From Urophycis tenuis (lineage: Eukaryota > Chordata > Actinopteri > Gadiformes > Phycidae), in the NCBI GenBank assembly GCA_036785325.1, contig JAXIVH010000063.1:1205049-1269048 (forward strand): a stretch of DNA of 64,000 nucleotides. The letters run 5' to 3'. The position numbers and the translations under genes are program-made. The notes below the pieces were generated by a model. The model ran no database searches. It was not told where the DNA came from and worked only from the letters and a program-made list of their open reading frames with translations. This document shows positions 1 through 18,289 of the stretch, piece after piece. The first letter of the stretch is position 1, and every line of letters starts with the position of its first letter.

Positions 1-6801
<6,801 letters not shown>

Positions 6802-6809
6802 TCCCTGAG

Positions 6810-6872
6810 CCCCAGGCCTGGACCCCAGGCCTGGACCCCCCTCCTGGACCCCCCTCCTGGACCCCCCTCCTG
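6810..6872 (+). repeat. short GC-rich tandem repeat in dnajc5g 3' UTR
   Basis: Directly after the stop, CAGGCCTGGACCC occurs twice and CCCCTCCTGGAC three times. It is a local minisatellite that gives Pro-rich spurious translations. Confidence 0.8.
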
Positions 6873-9425
6873 GAGCTCATCCTTGGGGAGCTTAGCCCTT
6901 TCTTTTTATTGATGATCGGACTATCAGTTGTCGACCACTCGATCTCCCAATTGTTTTTGTTTGATTTCATCAAGTTGGCTGAGACCAGACAGGCTAATGT
7001 TTTCTTTGGGTCTGAGCAGTCTCCAGCGAAATGGAGATGTTTCTTTTTTTTTTTTAGAAGTCTTTAGCCACCTGTTTGCAGCACCCTCTGAGATAAGACA
7101 AGTTCAAGCTGGGATTACTCTGAAGCCATCTATCTTCTAACAGGAGATGTTTATCTTCTTCAACACATCTCCCCCGCCCTCTTCTACCCGTACCTTGGTC
7201 CGTATTGAGTTTCCCCATGGGCACAACGGTTGGACAGTGTTATGCCGTGGGGGACAGCACCATCTACTGGGAGTGGGCTGTCACATGCACCTGCGTGTGC
7301 ACGTGCCCATTCACTGTTAAAACTCTGAGCCAGAATAGGACACGTTGACAGGAGGCCCACCTATATGTGCATGTGTGACTTCCCTAAATGCATGCCACCA
7401 TTGAAAGCATGGGATTCATTTACATGCTCTCTGCTCACAAACACATGCATAAAAGGTCTTACCCCTCCCCAATAGCCACACTGCAACAAACATCCTAAAC
7501 ACCAGCCCTGTAATGTCTAACCTGTGCCATCTCTCAGTATAATATACCAGAGAAACTCCCCCAACTCATCCAGTAACTATTGTCAGTACTAATGAACCCT
7601 GTAGATTCACAAAACAAAGAACATGAATAGAAATAATCTGTACACTCAATCTGTACACACTACATTGTTTTAGCAGGATGTAGCGCATGCTTCACTTTAG
7701 TTTCATTCATTCACTCATTTAAACATTGCCCTGGTCATCATCTTTCACTCCCACCAAAGCCACAGAACCATGTGTGGAAAAATACATTCCATGATGCTAC
7801 TTACAGGATTGGTTTGCTATTGGTTTGTTTGGCACACAGGTCTATTCACTTTGGCCAAACTGAGATGTGGGTTTATTATAATTTCTTGTATTAATTGTAT
7901 AATTTTTGGTCACAGAAGGAGGATTGGTAGCATTGTAAACTGTTATTCTTCCATGTTGAGGTCCACTTTTTAGTGGCTGGTCTCTGTTTTGCATGGTAAG
8001 ATGATGCAACAGTTGAAATGCTGTAGAAATTTAAATTTGAATAGGAACTCTGGAATTGGGATTTTGTTGTCATTTTAAAATGCCCCCCAACAAGGAAATA
8101 CTCAGATTGAAAGCAATAACAGTGATGTGATAAGAATGATACATGCATGTCTTCTTTTTTTTCAAGATGAACTCTGAATGTCACACAGAGTTTTTTGTAC
8201 TGCCGTCCCACTATATTTCCCTTCTCTACCATCAGAAGAGGCCAGTTTTTCCTCCATATTGTACTGATGTTGCCTCATCCATTCATTTGAGCCTAGCTGC
8301 TGTAGCACAACCTCTTTCTTCACTGTCTGTTTAGGGCCAGGTCGGCAGCCATAGGTGTCATCTTATACCGAGACGTCCGTCTGCTTGGATTTGATTGCAA
8401 ACACTTTATTCATCCCCAAGAGTGGAAACTGGGTTGGTCACCTATTAAGGCAATCGCAGAAGCTCACAGAGACGTGTACAGGACATCACACTCCCAAGAG
8501 GGCTGGATGGTAGACCTCTTGGAGTGTGGTTTTGTGTTTGGCTTGCTGGGTAGCAGATGTAATTCAAGCATAATTTCCATATGGATGGCCTAGTTCCTAT
8601 GAGCATCCACACAATACATCAGATTTAGCCTATCCAATTCTACAGTTCTGCCATCCCATCCCATGGTTCCTTGCGGAGAACGAACCAGTGCTGTATGCAA
8701 TCTTTGTTTGTTTACTTTAGCATAATTGGTCATCTCCACAGACTTCAAATTAGACTTCAAAGAATTAAGAATTTCACATCAAAAGTCTACTGTCAAGACC
8801 TCATCACCTCAGTTTATCATCAACAACGAATGACATGCTAAAGTTGGTAATGTTTTTGATAATGAAATCATAACAAAGTAATGAATTAATAATTATATTT
8901 CATTTACATGAAATATGACCATATTGCTAAACTTGTCATGTTTTTTTTATAATTGTTTGATAATTGTAAATAGTTTACGAATGCATAGATGTATTAAAAC
9001 AAGCCCTTTGGAAAATCCTTGTCAATGGAAGTGTTGATGTTCTGTTCATGTATTTATGTCCAATGAAAATGAGAATTTCTTTCATTCTTGATGAACGTTG
9101 ATGAAGTGGTTGGGAGGGGGTGATCATCCCTCTTCAAAATCAAACTGTCATACCCTTTTGCCAATGAAAAGCATGAACAAGAATTGATATAAATTGTCTG
9201 AATTCTCAATTTATATCCATTTAGTCTGAATCTGTGAGTGAATGTGTGGCCGTAGGGAGAGAAGAGCTTCAGCTTTTGTGGAGGAACGTAGCGGTGGGAA
9301 CCAGGGCTTGGAGGTCAAAGGGTAAATGACGCTGAGACCGTCTGGTCATTGTGTATGTTGTTTTGGTCAGTACAGATCCCGGTGGACATTATGTCAATGT
9401 ATATTTATATCATGAAATCCAGTCA

Positions 9426-9431
9426 AATAAA
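9426..9431 (+). terminator. candidate polyadenylation signal of dnajc5g
   Basis: AATAAA within GTCAAATAAACGGGG, with a T/G-rich element about 30 bp downstream. Other AATAAA copies exist, for example near 4763, which could serve a short transcript ending after exon 4a. Confidence 0.5.
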
Positions 9432-9450
9432 CGGGGGATTTTCTAAGGAA

Positions 9451-10195
9451 ATGTCCATGCTGTGTTTTTGAGGATGTGCACATGTCTTCGCTTGCGTGTG
9501 AGTGAGTCATTCTGAATTTTCAGTCGTTTACCTATGAAGAAGTAGGTAACAAATACCCTGACACATACTCTGGTACGACGTTGACATTTGGACTTAAATG
9601 CCTTAAGTCACAAAGCTTATAAAACATTTTCAGGCTCAGCCTGAGGCATTAAAAATGTCACCTGGAGAGCTGGAGAGACCAGAGAAGGTCAAATATGTTA
9701 AGCATCACAAAATGAGATAAAAATAAGAAAATAAAATAAAAAGATTTTAAAAAAAAAGAGAGAGATAAAAGATACAATATGCAACACGTACTATAGATCA
9801 TAAAATGACCATGATAAATTGTCACAGATTAAAGAACAACAATGCTACAGCCAGTATGTTCTCAGATTTTTCCGTGTTGTTTGTCTTTGTTTTGGCCTGT
9901 GAGTTATGATTCCCTCCTCTGGGAATACACCAGGCTGCCAGATAATAAACACATTGGCACACAAAGAGCATGCTGCTGCTGTGTTTGTGCAGCGTTGCAT
10001 GGAGCAACACTACTGGAGCAACTGTGATTATACTAGATCTTCTAAATCTTTGAGTTGCATTTGAAGGATTGGGGACGGACACCATGTGATACAAACAATG
10101 GATACAATCCAAATATGTAAGCTAAGAAACTTACAATGTAAGCACTCATCATCTTTTGGGGAGGGGATGGAGACAACTCTCCAATATTGGTATCC
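9451..10195. other. intergenic, nothing recognised
   Basis: AT-rich sequence with no ORF, RNA gene or terminal-repeat structure that I could support. Confidence 0.5.
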
Positions 10196-10315
10196 AATAA
10201 CCCTAACCCTATTCCTAAACCCTAACCTAAGTTTAACCCTAAACTATCCCTTACCTATCCCTAATTCTAACCCCAACCCTCACCTAAGCCAACCCTCCTA
10301 ACGCTAACCCTAAGC
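10196..10315 (+). repeat. degenerate telomere-like (CCCTAA)n tract
   Basis: Repeated CCCTAA, CCTAACC and variants such as CCCTTACC run for about 115 bp and resume at about 10965-11003 after a hAT-type insertion. An interstitial telomeric-like satellite is the plain reading. Confidence 0.8.
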
Positions 10316-10964
10316 CAGTGGTACTCAACGTGCGGTCCCCCAGCACCCCCAAGTGGTCCCCGAGAGGATGACAAAAATAGTCAAATTTATATCAGTTTCA
10401 AATCACCTTCATCTGCGTTCCAAAGCAGTTACGACTACAGATAATTGTTTTCTAAATTAAAAGTGAATCAAATGTAGTCTGAATTAGCCAGTAAATATTT
10501 GATTCCTATTAAAATGAATAGGTTAAATTAACATTAATAGTTCACTTTTCATGTTGAACTACTTCACATTGAGTTCACCTTTACTTTTATGACAGTGGTA
10601 TATTTCTTATATTTATAAGTGGTATATTTATAATTTGATAAATCTTCATACAACTTCCCATGTTTCATTCATTACATCACAACCAAAGGCAATAGCGCTG
10701 AACATGTTTAATCTGAAACAGTAATTACATCACATAAATCACGGTCTAGGTATTTGGTAGTAGCCTAATTTTGCTTGTAGCCTATTTATTATAAATTAAT
10801 TTGTAATATACTTCAGACTTAATTTGTATTACACACAATAGAATGCTCATGTAATATAGGCTGTTTAAAAACTTCTTTTTTTTTTAGGGTGGGATTGGGA
10901 AATTGGCCCGTGATTTTCTTTTATGATAAAGTGGTCCTTTGTGTGAAAACGTTTGGCAACCCCT
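10316..10964 (+). mobile_element. hAT-like non-autonomous element inserted in the telomere-like tract
   Basis: Begins CAGTGGTACTCAACGTG and ends with sequence whose reverse complement is AGGGGTTGCCAAACG. It is related to the better-bounded copy at 12906-13210. Flanks ACCCTAAG and ACCCTAAC are close to an 8-bp target duplication, with one stray C on the left. No ORF. It shares the segment with GATAATTGTTTTCTAAATTA with the second copy. Confidence 0.65.
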
Positions 10965-11104
10965 ACCCTAACCTAATTCTAACCACTAACCCTACCATAA
11001 CCCCATGAGCAAGCACTTTTCATAATGCGACAGCGGCAAGGAAAAACTGCCTTAAACCTTGACCAGGCTCAGGGTGGGTGGCCTTCTGCCTCGTCCGTGT
11101 GGGT

Positions 11105-11108
<4 letters not shown>

Positions 11109-11181
<73 letters not shown>
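11109..11181 (+). repeat. (AG)n microsatellite
   Basis: Perfect AG array of about 73 bp. Confidence 0.97.
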
Positions 11182-11183
<2 letters not shown>

Positions 11184-11795
11184 TAATTAATGGAACAGAT
11201 TAATCTGTTCTAGTCAGAATGTCTAAAATTGCATATTAGACCTTCACAAAGTATTTCATGAATAAAATTTTACATTTAACCTGGATAAACAGTAATAAAA
11301 TAACAATACACAAACTGAATAAATTAAACTACCGTACTAAACAAAAGCAGCTGCCTTTATCACTTCTTTATTCTTTAAAATTGTACATGTTGTCCATTTA
11401 GGTATGCCATAAGCAAAGCAATAACACATGCGTATCCCGTATTCATGCTTCTAGGTGATTTCCTGCTTCCACTCGATGGTTGTCCACACTACGTTCTGCT
11501 CTCCTGAGCACCAGCACTCCTTCCCTTCTCCGGAGGCCTGATGGAGGGCTTAGATAGACAGTACATGGATGTTCACATGGAAAAAAGAGGCAGAGAACAG
11601 CAAATAATGATGCACAGATACAAGACATTTTGAGCATGAGTTGATATTTCAGGTCGTACTATTGCTCAACTCGGCGTCCCCATGTCACCAAAGCGTATGA
11701 GTTCTGAAATTTTGTTCCAGTGCCAGGATGGAAATCATCAAATGTTTGTTTGAGAAGCGATTTGTTCGACTTGAGAAGTGTTTGAGTATGGAGGT

Positions 11796-11796
<1 letters not shown>

Positions 11797-11851
<55 letters not shown>
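11797..11851 (+). repeat. (TAA)n microsatellite
   Basis: Perfect TAA array of about 55 bp, directly left of the solo LTR. Confidence 0.97.
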
Positions 11852-11854
<3 letters not shown>

Positions 11855-11864
11855 TTAATATTAT

Positions 11865-12528
11865 TGTTACGGCCTTCAGCCGTCGGCCTTGTCTCCCCTC
11901 CCTCTGTATGCTCTACCCCTCCTGTTTTGCAGCGAAGCATCTCCAGTGGGCGGGTCCTTCCATCCTCTGATTAGCCCCAGTGGCTGATTGGTGCAGGGCT
12001 CCGCCAACCAGAGAGCCACAGTGAAGGGAAATCGTATAAAAGCCGGTGTGCCCTGCAAACAAGGGCAGACACCTGTAGTGAAATTGACTGGCGTAGACGC
12101 GTGTTTGTTGATTGTATAGTTAGAGTTAGTGTGTCTTCCCAGATTTGGGCCTCAGGGTAAGAGTTACACATCTGCACTGGTTTTGGGTTACTTGCACTCA
12201 CAGGTAGGATTTTGGGCACAAGGTTTAGGGGTGCTGATACACAAGGTTTAGGGGTGCTGATCATTTGTACTTTTGTTTTCAGCTAGCTAGAGTAGCTAGT
12301 TAGAGTTTTGTTTTAGGACTACCACCGTAGTCCCTACCACCCGTAGCTCCATTTTATTTTTTAAGAAGCTCTTTGTAATATTTGTTTATTTGCTTTGATA
12401 GCACCTAGCGGCCCATTTCTGTTGGTTTGTCCATTAATTTCCAATTGCCGGTCTATAATAAACTGCACATCAACTGCAATTCTTACACCGAGTTGTGTGT
12501 GTTCCCTCAACGAGCTGGGTTTGTAACA
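11865..12528 (+). mobile_element. solo LTR (664 bp)
   Basis: Starts TGTTACGGCC and ends GGGTTTGTAACA, so the ends form the inverted repeat TGTTAC/GTAACA. A TATA-like GTATAAAAG lies near 12033 and AATAAA near 12458, as expected for LTR promoter and poly(A) signal. Flanks ATTAT (11860-11864) and AGTAT (12529-12533) are a 4/5 target duplication. There is no internal region, so it is a recombined solo LTR, probably Ty3/gypsy or related. Confidence 0.75.
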
Positions 12529-12905
12529 AGTATTAAGACTAATAATAAATTGTAGCAGTGGGAGTTGAGCAGGAACATGGGGGGGGGGGGGCAGTATGTG
12601 GCTCCAGAAGTGCCTGCAGGGACGAGAAAGCACAAAACTCTGGGGATGAAGTCTGAGTTAGTGATGGAAAGTCTCCAGGAGGTCTAAGCCTAACTAATAA
12701 CTAAGGGATGATTTAGTGTTCACCTGTCCAGCCCTAACTATAAGCTTTATCGAAGAGGCAGGGTTTAAGTTTACTTTTACTCTTACCTCCCGAACCCAAA
12801 CTGCGGTCTGGTTCCACAGGAGAGGAGTATGATGGCTCCCATTCTACTTTTAGAGACTCCAGAAACAGAAGTAACCCTGTATTCAAGGAGCGCAGTGGTC
12901 TAGTG

Positions 12906-13210
12906 CAGTTATACTCAAAGTGTGGTCCGCGAGCGCCCAAAAGTGGTCCCTGGTGGATGACAAAAAAGACTAATTTATATCAGTGTTCCTCAAATAACCT
13001 TCATCTGCATTCCAAAGCTAAGTTAAGACTACAGATAATTGTTTTCTAAATTAAAAGTGAATCAAATGTAGCCTAAATAAGCCTAAGAGTAGAGTTTTAT
13101 TGAATTTGTTTTTTTTCAGGGTGGGAGTGGGAAATTGGCCCACTGGTGGTCCGTGATTTTTTTTCTTATGATAAAGTGGTCCTTGATGTGAAAAAGTTTG
13201 AGATCCCCTG
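12906..13210 (+). mobile_element. hAT-like MITE (305 bp)
   Basis: Starts CAGTTATACTCAAAG and ends CTTTGAGATCCCCTG-like (reverse complement CAGGGGATCTCAAAC). Flanks GTCTAGTG (12898-12905) and GTGTAGTG (13211-13218) match at 7 of 8 positions, a hAT-size target duplication. It is a shortened relative of 10316-10964 and interrupts the older repeat. Confidence 0.8.
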
Positions 13211-13529
13211 GTGTAGTGGGATGATAGGGTATTATTCGCTCTTTAAGATATGACGGTGCCTGACCATTAAAAGCTGTGTAGTTTAGGGGAAGGATTTTAC
13301 AGGGAGCCAGTGTAGAGCAGCTAATATGAAAGTAGTATGATCTCTTTTCCTGGTTCCTGTCAGAACATGAGCAGCAGAATTCTGGATCAGATGGAGAGTC
13401 TTTAGACTGATTGGGGCTGCCTTATAATAGGGAATTGCAAAAATCCAGCCTAGATGTAACAAACACGTAGACTTATTTTACTGCATCTTTTTGAGACAGG
13501 ATTTGGCTCATTTTAGCACCAGCCTGAAC

Positions 13530-13995
13530 TGTTGATACAAAGGATGGATCCATGCGCTCACGTTAACGCCAAATTCTGACCCTAGCATGCAAATGTCACA
13601 GCAGAAATCAAGACTCATCAGACCAACGTTTTAGCAAACTTCTTTTGTCCAATTTTGGTGGGCCTGTGCAAATTGTAGCCTCAGTTTCCTGTTCTTATCT
13701 GAGAGGAGTGGCACTTCTGGTGGTCTTCTGCTGCTGTAGCCCATCTGCCTCAAGGTTTGATGTGTTGTGCATTCAGAGAGTGCGACCGGTCTGGCCAATC
13801 TCTTCTGACCTCTAAACATCAACATCAATCAAGGCATTTTTGCCCACATAACTGACACTCACTGGATATTTTCTATTCATTTTTTTCTGTTTTTCTGTCC
13901 ATTCACTGTAAATTCTAGAGATGGTTGTGTGTGAAAATCCCAGTAGATCAGCAGTTTCTGAAATACTCAGACTAGCCTGTCTGGCAGTCTTACAA
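13530..13995 (-). pseudogene. Tc1-like transposase fragment
   Basis: Read on the minus strand it gives an HTH (SISETADLLGFSHTTISRIY), then TLRQMGYSSRRPP, VPLLSDKNRKLRLQFAQAHQNW and degraded sequence matching the start of the DDE domain. This is a teleost Tc1/mariner type. There are several frameshifts, and no terminal inverted repeat was found. Confidence 0.7.
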
Positions 13996-15338
13996 GTCTT
14001 GTCTCCTTCCCTCACAAAGGTTATGGCTTGGAACCGTTGGGCTTGCATGTTGTTGGCCTTGACTCGCTGCTGTTCCACCCAATTAGCGATTTCTGTAAGG
14101 ACCTTGTCATGCCTCCATCTATAGTGTCCTTCTGCCAATGCCTTTGGACAGACGGTCAGGATGTGGTTCAGTGTGCATGAAGCTACGCCACACTGCTTGC
14201 AAGATGGGTCTTCCTCTCTGCCCCAGATGTTCAGGTTTCTTGGAATTGGCAGCAGGTCAGTCACAGAGCGCAAGAGAAAGCTCAACTTCCCTTGATCGGT
14301 CTGCCACAACTTCTTCCAAGACAGCGGTCGCTCCTGTGCCTGATCCCATTGCGTTCATCGGCCCTGGGAGGCAAGTCTGATGGCCTTCACCTGGCGCTCC
14401 TCCTCCACCGCCTCTCGGACTCTCTTCACCACAAGACCTCTTCTGGCTCTGGCATCAGCCGTGCTCCACCTTTTCTCGCTATAGTGACTCAGGCCCAGTC
14501 GTCCCTTACATACTGCAAACTTTGATAGTCTTGCTTGTGTGTCTTACTTTCCCATCCTCAGATGAAAGGAGTGTACTAACTGCCCTTGCCTTGGTGGCTT
14601 TAAACTCCTCCACCACCTTGAAGTCTTGCTGTACAGGTTGATTGTGCTGAAGGATGGGGGGGACTCCGAGCCATTTCCGCAAGAATTTGCTGCACAGTCT
14701 TTCCATTCCTTCCACTTGGGACATGGGAAATTCATAGAGAAGGAAGGGCCACTGCAGTCGCGGTATGATGCCACACTGGAAGCATCAGACTTTAAACCTC
14801 CCAAGCAGTTGGCTGTGTTTGATTGTCTCGAGCCATGGTGTTCAGCTGGGCTTTGCTGCTAGCAAGATTGTCGCGGTCGTTTAGGGAGCTGTCGTACTGC
14901 TTTCCAAGGCATCGGATCCTTTGGTCTTGAATTGTGGGGATGTCTGCGCCTTGGATGCTGGTGTTGCCCGTTAGCTTCCCCTTCAGGATACAGAGGCTCC
15001 TTGACTTTTCCAGTTTAAACTGCAGACAGGACCATGTCGCCATCTTTTCCAGTGTCCTCATTTTCCACTGTGTGCCCCGGATAGATGGAGTCATTACAGT
15101 CCATAAAAGCTCGACAGGCGGGGTGTCTTGTGCCGTCATCTGCTTTCGGGCCTCTGCACTGCATCGCTCCTGCCATTAGCAACAGATTAATAGCTGCTAT
15201 GAACAGGGCCACTGAAATGATGCCCTCAAGCCTTTGCCATTTGGTGGTGAAGCTTCCCACGGTGAACCTCATCCGTAACGCATCCATTTGTGCCATCACA
15301 AGCTCAACTACCTCTGATGGAACTTGGTAGTGATCCAA
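13996..15338 (-). pseudogene. decayed non-LTR reverse transcriptase (R2/NeSL-like)
   Basis: The minus strand shows pieces in order: VVELVMAQMDALRMRFTVGS with FTTKWQRLEG and ISVALFIAAI (RT palm region), then TWSCLQFKLEKSRSLCILKG, IRCLGKQYDSSLNDR, LRKWLGVPP, VVEEFKATKARAV, and a C-terminal Cys/His segment (WGREEDPSCKQCG...LNHILTVCPKAL..YRWRHDKVL). This order fits an R2-type RT with its C-terminal zinc finger. It is spread over three frames with internal losses, so it is not functional. Clade assignment is from memory. Confidence 0.6.
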
Positions 15339-15349
15339 TGCCTTTTGGA

Positions 15350-17191
15350 TAAGCTGGTGAGGGACGCTTGGATAGGCTTTGGGTACAAAAGGCAGTCATT
15401 TAACAGACAGAACTTTACTGTCATTGAACCTGTTGACTATGTTTTCAATCCACAACATGATGAGATCACAAAGAAGGGCAAGTCAGTCAGATCAGTCACA
15501 AAGGCAAATGGGATCTGGCATGTAACACTGTGCAGATGCTGCAAATCACTGCAGAAGCTGAGAGACCAGGGGTCCAGTGATCTTCCCAGTGTAGGTTATA
15601 GGAGCAGCAACAAAGTTTTCTCTGTGGTGCCGGAGGAGATGTTAGCTGAATATTTGACTCAGGCAGCAGACATGTATTCTGGACTGACTCCACGTGAGGT
15701 AGGCCTTAGCATATAACAGGTTAGTCACTGGAGACCAGAGTAGAATTAAATGCTAGTGTACGTGTGTATTCTATTCTATTCTATTTTCTATTTCACTTTC
15801 TTTTAGGTCAGACAGTTTACATATCAACTGGCAGCAATATATGACTTCAAACACCCACAGACATGGAATGAGAAGCATATGGCAGGGCCTGACTGATTCA
15901 CATTCTTTATGAAGCGACACCCCAGCCTGTCAATAAGGAGTCCAGAGGCAACCAGCCTTGCACGGGCCACAAGTTTCAACCGCTCAAATGTTGAACGTTT
16001 CTTCAACAGCCTTGGACAGGTCATTGAGAAATACAACGTTGACAGGAGTGATATATGGAACGTAGACAGAAGTGGTGTAACAACAGTCCAGTCACCAGAC
16101 CGTGTTGTTGCACGTCGTGGAGTCAAGCAGGTGGGTGCAATGACATTGAGTGAGAGGTGTGTGCTCATGTCAGTAGCATGTGCCGTGCAAGCGCTGGGAA
16201 ATGCAATTCCTCCCTTCTTTGTATTCCCCCGTAAACGCTACAAGGAATACGTCATTCAGAGTGGGCCAACAGGGAGTGCCGGATGCGGTAATGGCTCAAA
16301 ATGGATGCAAGAGGAAGACTTCCTCCTATTCCTTGCACACTTTGTCAAACACTCCAGGGTCAGCTCAGAGAAGAAGGTTTTGCTTTTGCTGGACAACCAC
16401 TGTTCACATATCTGCAAAAGCAATCGACTTCTGCAAACAAAATGGGATTGTATTACTTACCTCCCCCCCCCCCCCCCCCCCCCCACTGCAGCCATAAACT
16501 TCACTCATTAGATCGCAGTGCTTACGGCCCATTTAAGAAAATGATTAACAATGCAAGTGATGCCTGGATGAAGATAAATCCTGCCACGCCAATGACAATA
16601 TATGACATCCCAAGCAGTGTGAAGACTGCTCTGTCTGCAGCTGCAACAGCCAAAAATATTCAAGCCGGTTTCAAATCCACAGGTATTTGGCCCTTCAATG
16701 GTGGCATTTTTGGGGAGTGTGACTATGCACCCTCACAAGTCACTGACCATCCAGACCCAGGTGTGTCATTGACATTTGGAGCTTTCCAGTCACTCTCCAC
16801 CAACTCACCTGGTGACTTCCTCCTCTCCTCCAACTCATCTGGAGACTGGCTCCCCTCCTCCATCCTACCTGGTTACTTCTGGCTCCTCTGCAACTGATGA
16901 TGTCACCATGTCCTGCGCTCCAGATGAGCCAGGCATCTCGGGGTTGTCTGTAGGTCAGGTGTTCAGTCCTTTGGCTGTACAACCTTTTCCAAAAGCAGGG
17001 TCAAGGAAAACAACTGGTAGGATCAGGAAGAAGAGGCAGTCTGAAATACTCACTGATACACCAGTGATGCAGGCACTGATAGAAGAAGTCCAGGGAAGAG
17101 GAAGCAAAAATGTAGGAAGGAGTAGGCTTATCTTTGGAAAGAATAAAGCCAAGCAAAAGAAAAAGGGGAGACAGCCCGCCAAGAAATGTTG
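15350..17191 (+). pseudogene. pogo-like (DDE_1) transposase with one intron
   Basis: The N-terminal exon (about 15390-15697) has an HTH region and SSDLPSVGYRS...EEMLAEYLTQAADMYSGLTP. An intron of about 110 bp (15698-15807, GTAGGC..TTTTAG) follows. The second exon carries ATSLARATSFNRSN, the first Asp (WNVDRSGVTTVQ, where MDETG is usual), VVARRGVKQVGA, GNAIPPFFVFP and LLLDNHCSH. It continues in another frame with SHKLHSLDRSAYGPFKK and STGIWPFN. A TGA replaces a Trp codon near 15894, and a C homopolymer at 16461-16484 breaks the frame. The family is frequent in fish and arthropods. The last part (to 17191) is Lys/Arg-rich. Confidence 0.75.
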
Positions 17192-17609
17192 AGAGCTAAC
17201 GCTGATGAGTCTGAGACCTCAGACGATTAAACCTTTTGTGTTGTCAGTATGGAGCCATTTGGCAAATCAAAGCCAAAGGAAGCATGGGTAAAATGTGCCC
17301 TATTCAGTCTCTGGGCCCTCCAAGCCTGCACTCCAGGATTACAAACATTCATTTGTCACCATTGTGACTTATTAAAAAATTACACACACCGTTTTTTGTT
17401 AGACCTACATGTTCTCACAGCTACATTGTAGTGTTCATTAAGCAAATCGTTGAGAAGTTTGTTTGAGACTAATTTACACACACACACTCCTGAGTCAAAC
17501 AGAAAGTGAATTTGACAGGCAGAGAGACATTGTTCTGGATTGTTCTTTTATTTCAATAAAGCACATCACATGGTGTGGCCTCCGTTTTTGCTTTTTTTGT
17601 CTAATTGTT

Positions 17610-17680
17610 ACAACTTACCCCAGCACGTGTTACAACCCACCCCAGTAGTGGGGTAGGTTGTAACAAAGGAACAACATGCA
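17610..17680. repeat. hairpin with TGTTACAACC arms
   Basis: TGTTACAACCCACCCCA is followed at once by TGGGGTAGGTTGTAACA, a near-perfect inverted repeat centred near 17649. The same GGGT..GGTTGTAACA words recur at 17811-17840 and 18003-18020, so these are probably terminal repeats of the adjacent pogo-like elements. Confidence 0.6.
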
Positions 17681-18009
17681 TTTGACATCACCTAATGAGG
17701 TCTGTGATATTCTTGCGGTTTGAAATGGTGACATTTGTAGTAAACAAATGTGGGTACTTTGTATTAAAGTTTGAGAGCTCTAGCTAAAAAATTCAGTGAG
17801 TTAGCAAAAAGTGTTACAACCATACCCGGTCTCCCCTACATTTTTTGACCTAGACTATTTTCTTTAGTATTTATATTATTGCAGATAAAACCATGTGACT
17901 TAAATTAGATGAAATAGTCAGGCAAAATGTTATGCATTTTCCCCCTGCTAATTCCAAACCACTATGCTAATACAGCCAGCTAAACAATGGCTGACAGGCG
18001 TGGGGTGGG

Positions 18010-18270
18010 TTTTAACACATCTTTAGTCAGTCATATCAGTCGGAAAGGCACATGGGATCTGCCATGTAACACTGAGCAGATACTGCAAATCACTGCAGAA
18101 GCTAAGAGACCATGGGTTCAGTGAGCTTTCCAGTGTAGGTTACAGGAGCTGAGGTGCAGGAGATGTTAGCTGATTATTTGACTCAGGCAGCAGACCTGTA
18201 TCATGGACTGACTCCAAGTGAGGTAGGCCTTAGCATATAAGGGGTTAGTCACTAGAGACCAGAGAATAAT
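18010..18270 (+). pseudogene. second partial copy of the pogo-like transposase, first exon
   Basis: Tracks 15490-15760 closely (GTCAGTC.TATCAGTC..AAGGCA, TGCAAATCACTGCAGAAGCT, GACTCAGGCAGCAGACCTGTA, GTGAGGTAGGCCTTAGCATATAA) but carries small deletions. It ends at the intron, so it is a fragment. Confidence 0.8.
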
Positions 18271-18289
18271 TTAATGCTAGTGTAGGTGC

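Larger units (their letters stand above)
6802..9450 (+). other. dnajc5g: dnajc5g 3' UTR
   Basis: No ORF of note follows the exon 5 stop for about 2.6 kb. The first AATAAA with a suitable GT-rich downstream stretch is at 9426-9431, followed by TGTGTTTTTG near 9460. A UTR of this length is common for synaptic genes. The end is inferred from the signal only. Confidence 0.5.
11030..13560 (+). repeat. old teleost interspersed repeat, interrupted
   Basis: Segments at about 11035-11110 and 12640-13560 (phrases such as CAGGAGAGGAGTATGATGGC and ATCTCTTTTCCTGGTTCCTG) match, from memory, a very common fish interspersed repeat, possibly LINE-derived. It is broken by an AG array, a TAA array, a solo LTR and a MITE. 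The family name is not certain. The stretch 11182-11796 between these has no feature I recognise. Confidence 0.5.
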
